Shown: in pieces, positions 1 through 8,364 of the stretch
Layout: every line of letters starts with the position of its first letter
Position numbering within the stretch: the first letter of the stretch is position 1
From: a bacterium
Lineage (GTDB): Bacteria; Planctomycetota; SKW154; DAOVDS01
Reading direction: 5' to 3'
Assembly (NCBI GenBank): GCA_030669415.1
Contig: DAOVDS010000004.1
Coordinates: 1-38,305 of the forward strand
Length of the DNA: 38,305 nt
The notes under the pieces: model-generated
The model's input: the letters and a program-made list of their open reading frames with translations, nothing else
Databases searched by the model: none
Told to the model about the DNA's origin: nothing
Translations under genes and position numbers: made by a program

Positions 1-1871
1 ACGGGCTTGCCATCACGTTTCATTTTCCACTTTTGCGGGTCGAGTGCCATTTTCCAGGTTTCTTCTTCGCCCAATATTTTGCCCGTTATTGGATTGCGCT
101 CAATGCGGCAGACTCTCTGAGCCGGAATTGCGCCACAGAACAGGATAGCCGGTATCTCCTTCTTTATTGCCGATATGTGTTTCTTGAGTTGTCCGTAATA
201 GTGACCGCTCTTTCTAACAGCTTCAGAAATCTGTTTTGCATTGAGGTTTCTGTCCTTCACAAGTTCAAGCAGTTCAGGAGGAATATCATCGGGAGATTCA
301 AGACACGGTGACCACCTCCAGAAACCCCGGAATATGAAGTCTGTGTGTGTTTCTTTCAACAGTTTAATAGTCTCGTTGACGTTCCTGACACGGTCGGTGA
401 TATTCTCGTAAAGTGAAGCGACCTTTACCTGCGAAAGCTTTTCCAGCGCTTTCTTCCTGGAGGCGTTCTTGTCTTTTCCGAACTCTTCGATAAGTTTCTG
501 GAATTCATAAAAAGCGGGTGTTCTTTTCTCCTCGGCAAGAGCGTTTCTGATGTCTTTGAGATACCGCTTCGTGGTTGTTTTTTTCTTTCCCTCGAATTCC
601 CAAATCTCATCATGCCCCGGATATGTAAGAAAGTGGCTGGTAAACCAGGGCTCTATGCCCAGGAGGTTATTTTTTTGGGCGAAATAGGTCATCACTCTGA
701 GAAATCGCGCGTCCCACGAAGCCCTGTTCGGGTCATTAAAGCCCGGGCATAAGTCTTCCGGGTCGGGGGTCGCCTTGTTCCATTGAGTGGTAAGCCAGAA
801 TTCCTCTATCCAGCTCTCCTTCCCTTTTGAATGTATCAGCTTGATCTTCTCTTCAATCGCATTGCCTCCGGGACAATCCTCGCCGAGGCCCCAGGTGTTG
901 TATATGTCGAAACCTATGATGTCGAGTTCGGGTATCTCCACGAAGTAATCTATGCAGTCAAGCCTCTTGCGGTAGTTGATTGCTGTCACGCTTGTCTTCA
1001 CGTTCGGGTCAATGCTCTTCGCCAGCTTGCATGCTTTCCCGACCCATTCCTTCAGGTACTCCATCGCCTCCTTGCTCTCGCACTTCGGCTCGTGGGTTAT
1101 CACGTAGTAATCCGGATGCCACTTCCGGATTATATACTCAGTAGCGTCAAGAACCTTTTGGGGTTTCTTCTTGGCACTGTAAATGAAACTCCTGAACCAG
1201 ATTTTCAGTATCTTTTTCCTATCTCGGACTTCCTTGAAGACCTTGTCATATCTGTCAATAAGGGATTTATCGAGGTCTTCCGGGTTTCCTGTTATGCCTA
1301 CGGAAATTATGTCTGCTCCCGTCTCAATCAGCATCTCCAGAAATTTCATGTCATCATCCGAGTTGGTCTGCTCCCTCACTCCCACGCTGAGCGGCAGGTG
1401 AAAGCCGATGAAATGCATCGGCTTGTGTTCTTTGGGTTTCCACTCAACGAGCTTCTCATTCAGCCACTTGTCCATGTCGAGGTAGCGCTGCTTGTGTTCT
1501 GGAGAGAGACCGGCAGGCAGGGGTGGCGCAGGAGATTCCTTTTCACCATCCTTCTCCGACGGCTCTTCTTCCGGCTTCTTTTTGGACTGCTCAATCTTGT
1601 CAAGTAGAGCACTTGCCTCTTGCAGCAATTGTTCCACCTTTTCCCAGTCATTGTCGCGATACGCCCTTTGCAGCTTCGCGTAAACTGGCCTCAGTTCCGA
1701 GAGGTCGCAACCTTCGGAGCGCAGTTGCTTCGCCCTCTGCGTTAGTTGCCGCAACTGTTGCTTCAACTCACCTGCGTCCTGTCCGAGTAGGTCAGGCAAC
1801 ATCAAGACAGCAGATACAACCATAACCAGGCACAGGAGCGCCAACCAACAGTATCTGACCCCGCTGTACAT
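1..1871 (-). CDS. Secreted glycosidase-like TIM-barrel protein (partial, C-terminus off the window)
   Basis: An uninterrupted reading frame runs from ATG at 1871 off the window edge (623 residues visible). AAGGAGG lies just upstream of the ATG and fixes the start. Residues 8-30 form a signal peptide or membrane anchor. Residues 33-115 are charged and helical, with a Glu/Lys/Pro-rich linker. From about 150 the sequence looks like an (alpha/beta)8 barrel. A THEP motif has Glu261 after a beta strand, and WIEEFW has Glu356/357 about 95 residues later; this resembles the acid/base and nucleophile placement of clan GH-A glycosidases. A later block has FIFRGFWRW and GAIPAQ motifs. The substrate cannot be named. 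Base composition looks less GC-rich than the rest. The gene's existence is sure; the glycosidase role is inference. Confidence 0.75.
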   Translation of the reverse strand, partial: MYSGVRYCWLALLCLVMVVSAVLMLPDLLGQDAGELKQQLRQLTQRAKQLRSEGCDLSELRPVYAKLQRAYRDNDWEKVEQLLQEASALLDKIEQSKKKPEEEPSEKDGEKESPAPPLPAGLSPEHKQRYLDMDKWLNEKLVEWKPKEHKPMHFIGFHLPLSVGVREQTNSDDDMKFLEMLIETGADIISVGITGNPEDLDKSLIDRYDKVFKEVRDRKKILKIWFRSFIYSAKKKPQKVLDATEYIIRKWHPDYYVITHEPKCESKEAMEYLKEWVGKACKLAKSIDPNVKTSVTAINYRKRLDCIDYFVEIPELDIIGFDIYNTWGLGEDCPGGNAIEEKIKLIHSKGKESWIEEFWLTTQWNKATPDPEDLCPGFNDPNRASWDARFLRVMTYFAQKNNLLGIEPWFTSHFLTYPGHDEIWEFEGKKKTTTKRYLKDIRNALAEEKRTPAFYEFQKLIEEFGKDKNASRKKALEKLSQVKVASLYENITDRVRNVNETIKLLKETHTDFIFRGFWRWSPCLESPDDIPPELLELVKDRNLNAKQISEAVRKSGHYYGQLKKHISAIKKEIPAILFCGAIPAQRVCRIERNPITGKILGEEETWKMALDPQKWKMKRDGKP

Positions 1872-2201
1872 TCAGCCTCCTTCCAACAGTGTTGCCGGGA
1901 TTGCACTCTCCTGCATGCATAAACGCATTCAGGTAATCCATGTTTCGGGCAAACCACATAATTGGTGAACAAAGCTCACTCCGGGACTCTCCGGATAACA
2001 CCATCTAATCCATCCGAATCTCCTTGCCTCTCCCCAGATTCCCGCTGAGACCAGACCTCATGCGGAAGTTCTGCGGAAAAAAGGGAAAAAAGGATTGACG
2101 CTGTGCGGCCTCAGGATTAGAATTACTCGTCTTGGAAGGATGTCAGGCTCGGGGTATGGTTTCCGGTGCCCCGGGAATTCAGATTTCGAGGAGGAGACAG
2201 T
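1872..2201. other. Divergent intergenic region
   Basis: This gap lies between the minus-strand glycosidase-like gene and the plus-strand Ig-repeat lipoprotein. It holds the plus-strand promoter at 2095-2123. No convincing promoter for the minus-strand gene and no small gene were seen. Confidence 0.6.
2095..2123 (+). promoter_or_regulatory. Sigma-70-type promoter of the Ig-repeat lipoprotein gene
   Basis: TTGACG (2095-2100), a 17-nt spacer, then TAGAAT (2118-2123). The implied start near 2130 leaves a leader of about 70 nt before the ATG at 2202. Confidence 0.7.
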
Positions 2202-3128
2202 ATGGCTCTGAAGAAGATTGCGCTTCTTCTTTTGGTTCCGGTAGTTGCGCTTGCGGCTTACGGCATTTCCGGCTGCGTCCACGGCGAGCATGATGATACG
2301 CCGCTGACTATCATGACAACTTCGCTTCCGCCGGGCATGTCGGGCAGCGCGTACAGTTATACGCTCGAGGCCATAGGCGGCAAGATTCCGTACACGTGGT
2401 CAATTGAGGCCGGAGGGGCTACTCTGCCGCCGGGGCTCTACCTCTCCGAGAGCGGCAACCTGTCCGGAACACCAACCACTGATGGGTCATATTCCTTTAC
2501 CATGGTGGTGACTGACTCGGACAAGGACGTGCGCATCGCCACCAAGAATCTGACGATTGTCATATATCCGCTGGGCGAAGTGACAATCACGAGTGCGACG
2601 GTAGGCCCTGTCTATGTCACCCAGGCACTCGAAAGTCAGCTTCAGGCTGTGGGCGGTGTGACGCCGTACCTGTGGAGCATAGTGCTGCCCGCCACTCAGC
2701 TCGCTCCAGGACTTTACCTCTCTGATTCAGGGAATATAACGGGTACTCCCACGAAGAAGGGGGTTTACACGGTTGAGGTACGAGTGGACGAGCAAGGAGC
2801 GACTTTCGACACAAGGAACATAACAACTACTGTGTACGACCCTCAGGAAGAGCTGTCTATAACAACCACAAGTCCGCTGCCCGACTGGGACCGGACGACT
2901 AGTTACAGCTTGACATTGGACTCTTCCGGAGGCGGAACAAGCCACGAATGGGACTTCGAGACTGGGTCAGCGCCGCGCCCAGGCGACCTTGCTCTTAGCC
3001 TCCAAGGTGACCTCACTGGAAGTGCTTACAGCCCCGTCAAGGGTGAATACTCGTTCTCCGTGCAGGTCACTGACGCCGCAGACCCGCCAGCCACCGTGAC
3101 AAAGATTTTCAAAATCACGGTGAAGTAA
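2202..3128 (+). CDS. Lipoprotein with three He_PIG-type Ig-like repeats
   Basis: 308 residues. The ATG at 2202 follows GAGGAGGAGACAGT, a good Shine-Dalgarno, so the longer frame from 2166 is not used. The N-terminus has Lys-Lys, a hydrophobic stretch and lipobox GISGC (Cys25), predicting a membrane-anchored lipoprotein. Two clear repeats (about 35-122 and 126-212) carry the putative-Ig (He_PIG, cadherin-like) signature: GG..PY.WSI, LPPGLYLS, G.LSGTP and a closing Y.F/V..V strand. A third, more diverged copy spans about 217-308. Such domains are usually adhesive or carbohydrate-associated on the cell surface. The gene stands alone between its own promoter and terminator. The specific ligand is unknown. 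Confidence 0.85.
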   Translation: MALKKIALLLLVPVVALAAYGISGCVHGEHDDTPLTIMTTSLPPGMSGSAYSYTLEAIGGKIPYTWSIEAGGATLPPGLYLSESGNLSGTPTTDGSYSFTMVVTDSDKDVRIATKNLTIVIYPLGEVTITSATVGPVYVTQALESQLQAVGGVTPYLWSIVLPATQLAPGLYLSDSGNITGTPTKKGVYTVEVRVDEQGATFDTRNITTTVYDPQEELSITTTSPLPDWDRTTSYSLTLDSSGGGTSHEWDFETGSAPRPGDLALSLQGDLTGSAYSPVKGEYSFSVQVTDAADPPATVTKIFKITVK

Positions 3129-3152
3129 TCACGGCCAAGCCCGGATAATCCC

Positions 3153-3183
3153 GGACGGCATCAACCTGGTGCCGTCCTTTTTC
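3153..3183 (+). terminator. Rho-independent terminator
   Basis: A perfect 8-bp stem (GGACGGCA 3153-3160 with TGCCGTCC 3170-3177) and a 9-nt loop, followed by TTTTT. It ends the Ig-repeat lipoprotein transcript. Confidence 0.85.
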
Positions 3184-3214
3184 TTGACAGCAAGAAGGGA
3201 TTCAAAGAAAATTC

Positions 3215-3243
3215 TTGCACGGGGCGGGTGACTGATTTACAAT
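3215..3243 (+). promoter_or_regulatory. Sigma-70-type promoter of the small lipoprotein gene
   Basis: TTGCAC (3215-3220), a 17-nt spacer, TACAAT (3238-3243). Its position excludes the in-frame start at 3228 and supports the ATG at 3270. Confidence 0.65.
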
Positions 3244-3269
3244 CAGCCGAAATTACTGGAGGGTATGAC

Positions 3270-3857
3270 ATGTTAAAAAGAGCTTTCGTTATAATTGGCC
3301 TGCTGTCAATACTTGGCTGCTCTTCGCTTTCCATCGAGGCGCTGCCGGGGCCGATGGACCGGCTGGGAAACGAGAGGTACGGGTACCAGTTCCTGATTCC
3401 GGGCAAGTGGGATTTCAGCGTGAACTCCAACATAAGGCCTACGAAGCTGGAAATCCGGGCACCTAAGACGGATGCGGCGATTGTCGTTACGGTGATGGAA
3501 GGCGCCGGGGCACAGGATATGGATGACTTCGTCAAGGAGTTGAGCAGGTACAAGGGCACGGAGTCATTTACGCTTATCCGCATGTGGCGCACGGATTTTG
3601 ACGACAACACGGGCTACGTCGTGAACTTCACGTGGAAGGGCGTAGTGCTCCTGGGCAAGAAGAAGTATGGCAAGCGGGGCCTGGAGTACCAGGCGACCGC
3701 CGCCATGGTGGAGCGCGACCCGAGCCCGATACTGCTCGTGTGCTTCGCGCCGAAGAAGCAGTTCAAGAAGCTCAACGACGAGTTCTTCACGCACGTGCGG
3801 CATTCGCTCAAGGTGAAGCCGGTCGAGATTACTGTCCGCAAGGTCAGCGAGGATTAG
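3270..3857 (+). CDS. Small lipoprotein, possibly PsbP/Mog1-like fold
   Basis: 195 residues from ATG 3270, preceded by CTGGAGGG. Lipobox LSILGC gives an acylated Cys near residue 13. The mature part starts with YGYQFLIPGKWDF, then alternates short strands and a helix, ending in a helix plus HSLKVK. This resembles the order of DUF1795/PsbP-like proteins, but the match is by eye and weak. It has its own promoter. Its stop codon directly abuts a palindromic element (3859-3989). No function can be assigned. Confidence 0.8.
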   Translation: MLKRAFVIIGLLSILGCSSLSIEALPGPMDRLGNERYGYQFLIPGKWDFSVNSNIRPTKLEIRAPKTDAAIVVTVMEGAGAQDMDDFVKELSRYKGTESFTLIRMWRTDFDDNTGYVVNFTWKGVVLLGKKKYGKRGLEYQATAAMVERDPSPILLVCFAPKKQFKKLNDEFFTHVRHSLKVKPVEITVRKVSED

Positions 3858-3858
3858 C

Positions 3859-3989
3859 GCTACTTTGTCATCTTTTCCCTCTCCCCTGGGGGGAGAGGGT
3901 TAGGGTGAGGGGGAATTATACTTATCACCCTCCCCTCAATCCCCTCCCCTCAAGGGAGGGGAAGTTAAGGATGGAGTTGACAAAGTAGC
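3859..3989. repeat. MITE-like palindromic element
   Basis: Perfect 12-bp terminal inverted repeats GCTACTTTGTCA (3859-3870) and TGACAAAGTAGC (3978-3989) bound two strong hairpins. One is a 10-bp stem CCCTCTCCCC/GGGGAGAGGG (3877-3899) and the other an 8-bp stem CCCCTCCC/GGGAGGGG (3941-3961). The 9-mer GCGCTACTT recurs at 3857-3865 and 4002-4010. There is no coding capacity. It looks like a non-autonomous element or a transcription-ending repeat between convergent genes. Confidence 0.75.
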
Positions 3990-4004
3990 ATTAGGGACAG
4001 GGCG

Positions 4005-4382
4005 CTACTTCCCGACGGGCATTACCCTGACCATGTCACTGAGAATCCTGCTCAGCTTTTTCATCAGCGGCTTGTGCGAGAGCACCTCCCCGGGCGGCGC
4101 CACGCGGTGGCTGAACTCGTCATCGAGCTGATTGAGGATATCCATTGCCTCAACAGCGAGGTCGTAGGCGTTCTTGAGCTTCGAGTCACGCTCCTGCCCC
4201 GGTTCAAGCTCCATTGACTCGTAGAAGAGCTTCTCGACCTTGTCCGTCAGGGCGCGCGCCTTGCTGAGTCGAAAGGCGTAGGTTTTCTCTGGAGGGTCAA
4301 CAATTTCATCGGAGCAGCCACAAATACCCAGCACAACCGCGAGCACAGCAGCGACCAGCACTGGGATTGATTTTGCGTTCAT
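4005..4382 (-). CDS. Small lipoprotein of unknown function
   Basis: 125 residues from ATG 4382. A longer in-frame start at 4433 would overlap the promoter, so it is rejected. The signal peptide MNAKSIPVLVAAV... ends in lipobox GICGC. The mature part is helical and charged, with a coiled-coil-like segment about residues 35-90 and a basic C-terminal helix. It was not recognised as a known family. It converges on the lipoprotein gene ending at 3857 across the MITE-like element. Confidence 0.75.
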   Translation of the reverse strand: MNAKSIPVLVAAVLAVVLGICGCSDEIVDPPEKTYAFRLSKARALTDKVEKLFYESMELEPGQERDSKLKNAYDLAVEAMDILNQLDDEFSHRVAPPGEVLSHKPLMKKLSRILSDMVRVMPVGK

Positions 4383-4413
4383 AGTTACCCCCGCCGTAAG
4401 CTTCCTACATTGA

Positions 4414-4443
4414 ATAATACCACGCGGGGACACGGGAGTGCAA
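4414..4443 (-). promoter_or_regulatory. Sigma-70-type promoter (minus strand)
   Basis: Read on the minus strand: TTGCAC (4443-4438), an 18-nt spacer, TATTAT (4419-4414). This is about 30 nt upstream of the ATG at 4382. Confidence 0.55.
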
Positions 4444-4487
4444 ACTGGAAGAAGGCAGAAGGTCGATGACGAGTAGTGCGCCGCCGT

Positions 4488-4937
4488 TTATGCGCTGACC
4501 TGCGTGCCGGACTGGGCGCCGAGTGCCTCTCTGAGCTGCTGGCGGCTGATTTGTCCTATGGCAATCAGGAGCTCGCCCAGGCGCGGGTTAATGCCTGTTT
4601 TGCGAAGAAGCTGCTGGCGCCTGAGCGCCTTTGTCAGGGTCGGGTTGTCGATGAAGCCGCGTTCCACCAGGATTTCTCCGAGCAGCTTCCTTCTCTCCCT
4701 CTTGTCCGCGGGCAGGACGGTCGTCTCGCCGGTCTTGCCCTGGAGGGAGAGGACTTCACGGACCTGGCTTTCCGTCATATATCCGCGCGCCAGTATAATG
4801 GAGCCGAGCCGGCGCCGGACGTTTGCGGTCTCCTGCTGGATATCAAGACACTGCTGGAGCTGCTCGCTGGTAATCATGCCCATACTCAGCGCGATGACCC
4901 CAAACATCTTGGCATTGGTAAGGCCCTTGTACTTCAA
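4488..4937 (-). CDS. Stand-alone GspE-N/MshEN-like helical repeat protein
   Basis: 149 residues. A TTG start at 4937 follows GGGAGG with 5-nt spacing; Met11 is an alternative. The protein is almost entirely four two-helix repeats (about 11-35, 43-66, 84-109, 118-142). They follow the pattern LG.ILL..G.IT..QL..AL..Q, seen in the N-terminal domains of type II secretion/type IV pilus ATPases (T2SSE_N/MshEN). No ATPase is attached. In some MshEN proteins these repeats bind cyclic-di-GMP; whether these do is unknown. Two related repeats form the C-terminal tail of GalE at 22760-24019. It may be an adaptor or ligand-binding module. Confidence 0.8.
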   Translation of the reverse strand: MKYKGLTNAKMFGVIALSMGMITSEQLQQCLDIQQETANVRRRLGSIILARGYMTESQVREVLSLQGKTGETTVLPADKRERRKLLGEILVERGFIDNPTLTKALRRQQLLRKTGINPRLGELLIAIGQISRQQLREALGAQSGTQVSA

Positions 4938-5060
4938 CTCGACCTCCCGGCAAAAAATAGGAGTATTGATGCCCTGATGCTATTGGCCGACGCCCTGCAA
5001 GTCAAGAAGAAATGAAAAAATTTGCGCACTTTTCGTCAAGGCGAAACTGTCGCGTGTGTA

Positions 5061-5122
5061 AGAAGCCCCGCAGCTTTGCGGCGGGGTTCGAGTCAACCCC
5101 GGGTCATAGACCCGGGGCTTCT
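5061..5122. repeat. GC-rich REP-like palindrome
   Basis: Outer arms AGAAGCCCC (5061-5069) and GGGGCTTCT (5114-5122) enclose a GC hairpin and a perfect 9-bp stem CCCCGGGTC/GACCCGGGG (5097-5105/5109-5117). The GCGGGGCTTCT end recurs near 28976-28986, so this belongs to a dispersed family. Confidence 0.65.
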
Positions 5123-5163
5123 GATTTCAAGGCCCTTGAGACCCGGCGTATTTCAGATTTGCC

Positions 5164-5191
5164 TTGCATGGCGGATGATTGTCTGTAGGAT
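5164..5191 (+). promoter_or_regulatory. Probable promoter of ruvX
   Basis: TTGCAT (5164-5169), a 16-nt spacer, TAGGAT (5186-5191), about 40 nt before the ruvX ATG. Confidence 0.45.
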
Positions 5192-5234
5192 AGGGCGTTC
5201 TCAGCGCCGCGTCTGGTGAGGCAAGGTAAGAGCA

Positions 5235-5672
5235 ATGCGAACACTCGGAATCGACTACGGCGACAAGCGTACAGGGCTTTCGATAAGCGACCCGCTCGGT
5301 ATCACGGCGCAGCCGCTGCCGACAATCAAGGCACCGGCAGGCAAGGGACTCGTTGAGAGAATAACCGAGGTCGTATCTGAGAAGGATGTCTGTGAGGTCG
5401 TTGTCGGCCTGCCGCGCAACATGGATGGCACGCTTGGCGGGTCGGGCCGGAAGGTAATGGCGTTTGTGGAGAGGCTCAGGGAGGTGCTGGGCTGCGAGGT
5501 GCTGGTCGAGGATGAGCGGCTGACCACAATGATGGCTGACAAGGCGCTCGCGGCGCTGGGCGAGAGCCCGAGGGTGCGCAAAAAGAAGCTGGACAGGGTT
5601 GCGGCGCAACTCATCCTGCAGAGCCACCTTGACAGGAAGCGCACATGCGAGGGCTCGCAGCAAGATAGTTGA
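5235..5672 (+). CDS. ruvX: RuvX/YqgF-type Holliday junction resolvase-like nuclease
   Basis: 145 residues, the usual family length. The RNase H-like fold is marked by [15 protein letters not shown] at the N-terminus (Asp7 is the first metal-binding acid), [14 protein letters not shown] in the middle, DERLTT, and [12 protein letters not shown] near the C-terminus with the last acidic residue. In E. coli YqgF acts in 16S rRNA 5'-end maturation. Other members cleave branched DNA or RNA. It sits just upstream of rpsO and pnp, a sensible RNA-processing neighbourhood. The start is the first ATG of the conserved strand. Confidence 0.95.
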   Translation: MRTLGIDYGDKRTGLSISDPLGITAQPLPTIKAPAGKGLVERITEVVSEKDVCEVVVGLPRNMDGTLGGSGRKVMAFVERLREVLGCEVLVEDERLTTMMADKALAALGESPRVRKKKLDRVAAQLILQSHLDRKRTCEGSQQDS

Positions 5673-5692
5673 GAAAAAAGTGGCCCTCACTA

Positions 5693-5720
5693 TTGCAATT
5701 GGCGAATTTGCAGGTACAAT
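5693..5720 (+). promoter_or_regulatory. Probable promoter of rpsO
   Basis: TTGCAA (5693-5698), a 16-nt spacer, TACAAT (5715-5720). It lies between ruvX and rpsO and leaves a leader of about 50 nt. Confidence 0.6.
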
Positions 5721-5778
5721 TCAGTCAGTGCAGATGGCAGATGCGTGGAAGAGTTCGCGGCTGGGAGAAGTTACAACC

Positions 5779-6045
5779 ATGAGCAGCGTGCAGAAGAAAG
5801 AGGAGATTATCGAGCAGTTCAAGCTGCACGATGGAGACACGGGAAGTCCCGAGGTGCAAGTGGCGTTGTTGACGAAGCGAATCAACCAGATTACCGGCCA
5901 CCTCCAGACCCACAAGAAGGACCACGCTTCGCGCAGAGGGCTCCTGGTGCTGGTAAACAGGCGAAACACTTTGTTGAAGTACTTGACCAAGAAAGACCCC
6001 AAGCGGTACCAGTCTGTTATTGGGCGGCTCGGACTTCGTAGGTAA
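5779..6045 (+). CDS. rpsO: 30S ribosomal protein S15
   Basis: 88 residues, matching the normal S15 length. The start is ATG 5779 ([11 protein letters not shown]); the longer frame from 5599 overlaps ruvX and the promoter. Conserved S15 motifs are present: [43 protein letters not shown] and LLKYL. S15 binds the central domain of 16S rRNA and is an early assembly protein. The rpsO-pnp order is conserved in many bacteria. No clear RNase III-type hairpin was seen in the 84-nt gap to pnp. Confidence 0.98.
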   Translation: MSSVQKKEEIIEQFKLHDGDTGSPEVQVALLTKRINQITGHLQTHKKDHASRRGLLVLVNRRNTLLKYLTKKDPKRYQSVIGRLGLRR

Positions 6046-6129
6046 CTTGATGGACCTGCCTGTCAGTGACCCTTGTAAGCAAAGACACCGCTTAGGAACC
6101 GTTATGCATGTTTTTTAGGGAGTATTGTA

Positions 6130-8364
6130 TTGCATCAGAAAGTTGAGAGAGAATTCGCCGGCAGAACCCTGACTATGGAGACCGGGCATCTGGCAAGGCA
6201 GGCAAGTGGTACTGTTACGGTGCGCTTTGGAGACACTGTGGTCATGGCCGCCGCGGTCTATGGGCCGCCGAGGAGGGGCCTTGGGTTTTTCCCCCTGACG
6301 ATTGAGTACAGGGAAAAGACCTATGCCGCGGGCAAGTTTCCCGGCGGGTTCTTCAAGCGTGAGGGGAGGCCCACCACGAAGGAGACACTGACCAGCCGGC
6401 TGATAGACAGGCCGCTTAGGCCAATGTTCCCCGAGGGCCTTGTCAACGAGGTGATGGTCACCGCAATCGTCCTGAGTGCGGACGAAGAGAATGAGCCGGA
6501 TGTTCTCGCCGTCACAGCGGCCTCGGCCGCGCTGATAGTCGCCGGTGGCCCGTTTGACAAGCCGCTTGGCGCAGTCCGCGTCGGGAAGATAGGCACGGAG
6601 TTCGTCGTCAATCCCACCCATACACAGTCGAAGATATCGGAGCTCGACCTCGTGGTCGTCGGGACTCGCGACGATATCGTCATGGTGGAGGCGAGTGCAA
6701 ACGAGGCGCCTGACAGTGTCGTTCTCGAAGCGATACCCTTCGGACACCGCGCCCTGATAGGCCTTATCGAGATGCAGGAAGACCTTGCCCGCAAGGAGCC
6801 GGCCGGCGGCGAGGAGTTCGAGTACAACCTGCCGGAAGCAGAGCTTGTCGAGAAAGTGCGCAACGAGCACTACGAGCAGATAAAGGAAGCGAGCAAGGGC
6901 GCCAAGAGCGACCGCAAGTCCCAGCTCACACAGGTGCGCCAGGAGGTTGAGAAGAAGTTCAACCCGGAAGAAGACCCGGAGCTGAAATCGAACATATCCG
7001 AGGCCTTCACCGTCGTGGAGCGCGAGGCGGTAAGGGAGATCATATTCTCGGGCACGCGCATTGACGGACGCGCCCACGACAAAGTGCGAGAGATAAGCGT
7101 GCAGGTCGGGTTCCTGCCGCGAACGCATGGCAGCGCCGTGTTCACACGCGGTGAGACCCAGGCTCTGAGCGTCGTGACGCTCGGGACTGTCGGCGATGCG
7201 CAGCGCGTGGAGGGGTTGATACCGGAGTTCCACCAGAAGTTCATGCTGCACTACAACTTCCCATCTTTCTGCGTAGGCGAGGTATGGTTTCCACGTGGCC
7301 CTAAGCGCCGCGAGATAGGCCACGGCGCACTCGCCGAGCGCGCCATTTTCCCCCTGCTGCCGCTGCCGGAGAAGTTCCCCTACACGATACGGATTGTCAC
7401 TGACATGATGGAGTCGGACGGCTCCTCCTCAATGGCGACTGTCTGTGGGGGCACGCTCTCCCTCATGGATGCCGGCGTGCCGATACGCCAGCCCGTTGCA
7501 GGCATAGCGATGGGCCTGTGCATCGGCGACGGCGAGTTCAAGGTTCTCTCCGACATATCCGGGGCCGAGGACCATTACGGTGACATGGATTTCAAGGTCA
7601 CGGGCACGCAGAACGGCATTACCGCCCTGCAGATGGACATCAAGGTACAGGGCATTGGAGAGCAGGTTATCGAGGCCGCGCTGCGCCAGGGGCGCGAGGG
7701 GCTCAATCACATACTGAGAGAGATGCTGACAAAGAGCGGTCTGGCACAGCCGCGTGCAGAGCTTTCGCCCTACGCGCCGAAGCTTGTGCAGGTAATGATA
7801 GACCCCGACAAGATAGGGCTGCTTATCGGCCCTCAGGGCAAGACGGTCAAGGGCATCCAGGAAAGGACAGAGACCACCATAGAGATAGAGGAAGATGGCA
7901 GGGTAACTATTTCCGGCTCAACCACCGAGAGCATAATGGCGGCGAAGGAAGAGGTCGAATCCTTGACCCAGGAAGCCGAGATAGACAAGGTTTACAACGG
8001 GACGGTCGTTTCCATCCGCGACTTCGGGGCGTTTGTCGAGATATTCAGGGGCAAGGAGGGACTCCTGCACATCTCGGAGCTCTCCGACGACTACGTCGGC
8101 TCAGTCTCCGACGTGGTGAAGGTAGGCGACGACATCGCCGTGAAAGTGATTTCCATTGACGACCAGAACCGCATCCGCCTCAGCCACAAGGCAACCAAGC
8201 CGGGATATGACCCCAGCCAGTCCGAGCGCTCCGACAGGCCCGACCGCGGAAGAGGGGGCAGGCGAGGCGGTTCCGACCGGAGGTCCGGACGTGACTCAGG
8301 CGGCCCCGACAGCAGCAGGCGCCGCAACGACCGCGGACGGGGAAGCGGACCCCCGCGCGATTGA
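6130..8364 (+). CDS. pnp: Polyribonucleotide nucleotidyltransferase (PNPase)
   Basis: 744 residues starting at a TTG (6130) with AGGGAG 8 nt upstream. Domain order is complete: first RNase PH domain (about 8-215, with FFKREGRPTTKETLTSRLIDRPLRP), helical linker, second RNase PH core (about 310-540, with RTHGSAVFTRGETQ and SDGSSSMATVCGG), KH domain with the IGPQGK loop (about 555-610), and S1 domain (GTVVSIRDFGAFVE, about 620-690). The C-terminus is an Arg/Gly/Asp-rich RGG-like tail, probably RNA-binding. It degrades RNA 3'-5' using phosphate. A same-direction frame at 8156-8545 overlaps the tail and is judged spurious. Confidence 0.98.
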   Translation: MHQKVEREFAGRTLTMETGHLARQASGTVTVRFGDTVVMAAAVYGPPRRGLGFFPLTIEYREKTYAAGKFPGGFFKREGRPTTKETLTSRLIDRPLRPMFPEGLVNEVMVTAIVLSADEENEPDVLAVTAASAALIVAGGPFDKPLGAVRVGKIGTEFVVNPTHTQSKISELDLVVVGTRDDIVMVEASANEAPDSVVLEAIPFGHRALIGLIEMQEDLARKEPAGGEEFEYNLPEAELVEKVRNEHYEQIKEASKGAKSDRKSQLTQVRQEVEKKFNPEEDPELKSNISEAFTVVEREAVREIIFSGTRIDGRAHDKVREISVQVGFLPRTHGSAVFTRGETQALSVVTLGTVGDAQRVEGLIPEFHQKFMLHYNFPSFCVGEVWFPRGPKRREIGHGALAERAIFPLLPLPEKFPYTIRIVTDMMESDGSSSMATVCGGTLSLMDAGVPIRQPVAGIAMGLCIGDGEFKVLSDISGAEDHYGDMDFKVTGTQNGITALQMDIKVQGIGEQVIEAALRQGREGLNHILREMLTKSGLAQPRAELSPYAPKLVQVMIDPDKIGLLIGPQGKTVKGIQERTETTIEIEEDGRVTISGSTTESIMAAKEEVESLTQEAEIDKVYNGTVVSIRDFGAFVEIFRGKEGLLHISELSDDYVGSVSDVVKVGDDIAVKVISIDDQNRIRLSHKATKPGYDPSQSERSDRPDRGRGGRRGGSDRRSGRDSGGPDSSRRRNDRGRGSGPPRD

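Noticed and set aside
831-1607. Plus-strand open frame of 258 codons inside the glycosidase-like gene
   Set aside because: It is antisense to a much longer continuous minus-strand frame with signal peptide, ribosome site and active-site-like motifs; its own translation shows no motif.
4476-5015. Plus-strand frame of 179 codons opposite the MshEN-like gene
   Set aside because: Antisense to a protein with four internal repeats and a strong ribosome site; no support of its own.
5022-5219. Small plus-strand frame of 65 codons upstream of ruvX
   Set aside because: It runs through the REP-like palindrome at 5061-5122 and the ruvX promoter and has no recognisable features.
6115-7323. Minus-strand open frame of 402 codons opposite pnp
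   Set aside because: Antisense shadow of a fully recognisable PNPase gene, produced by high third-position GC.
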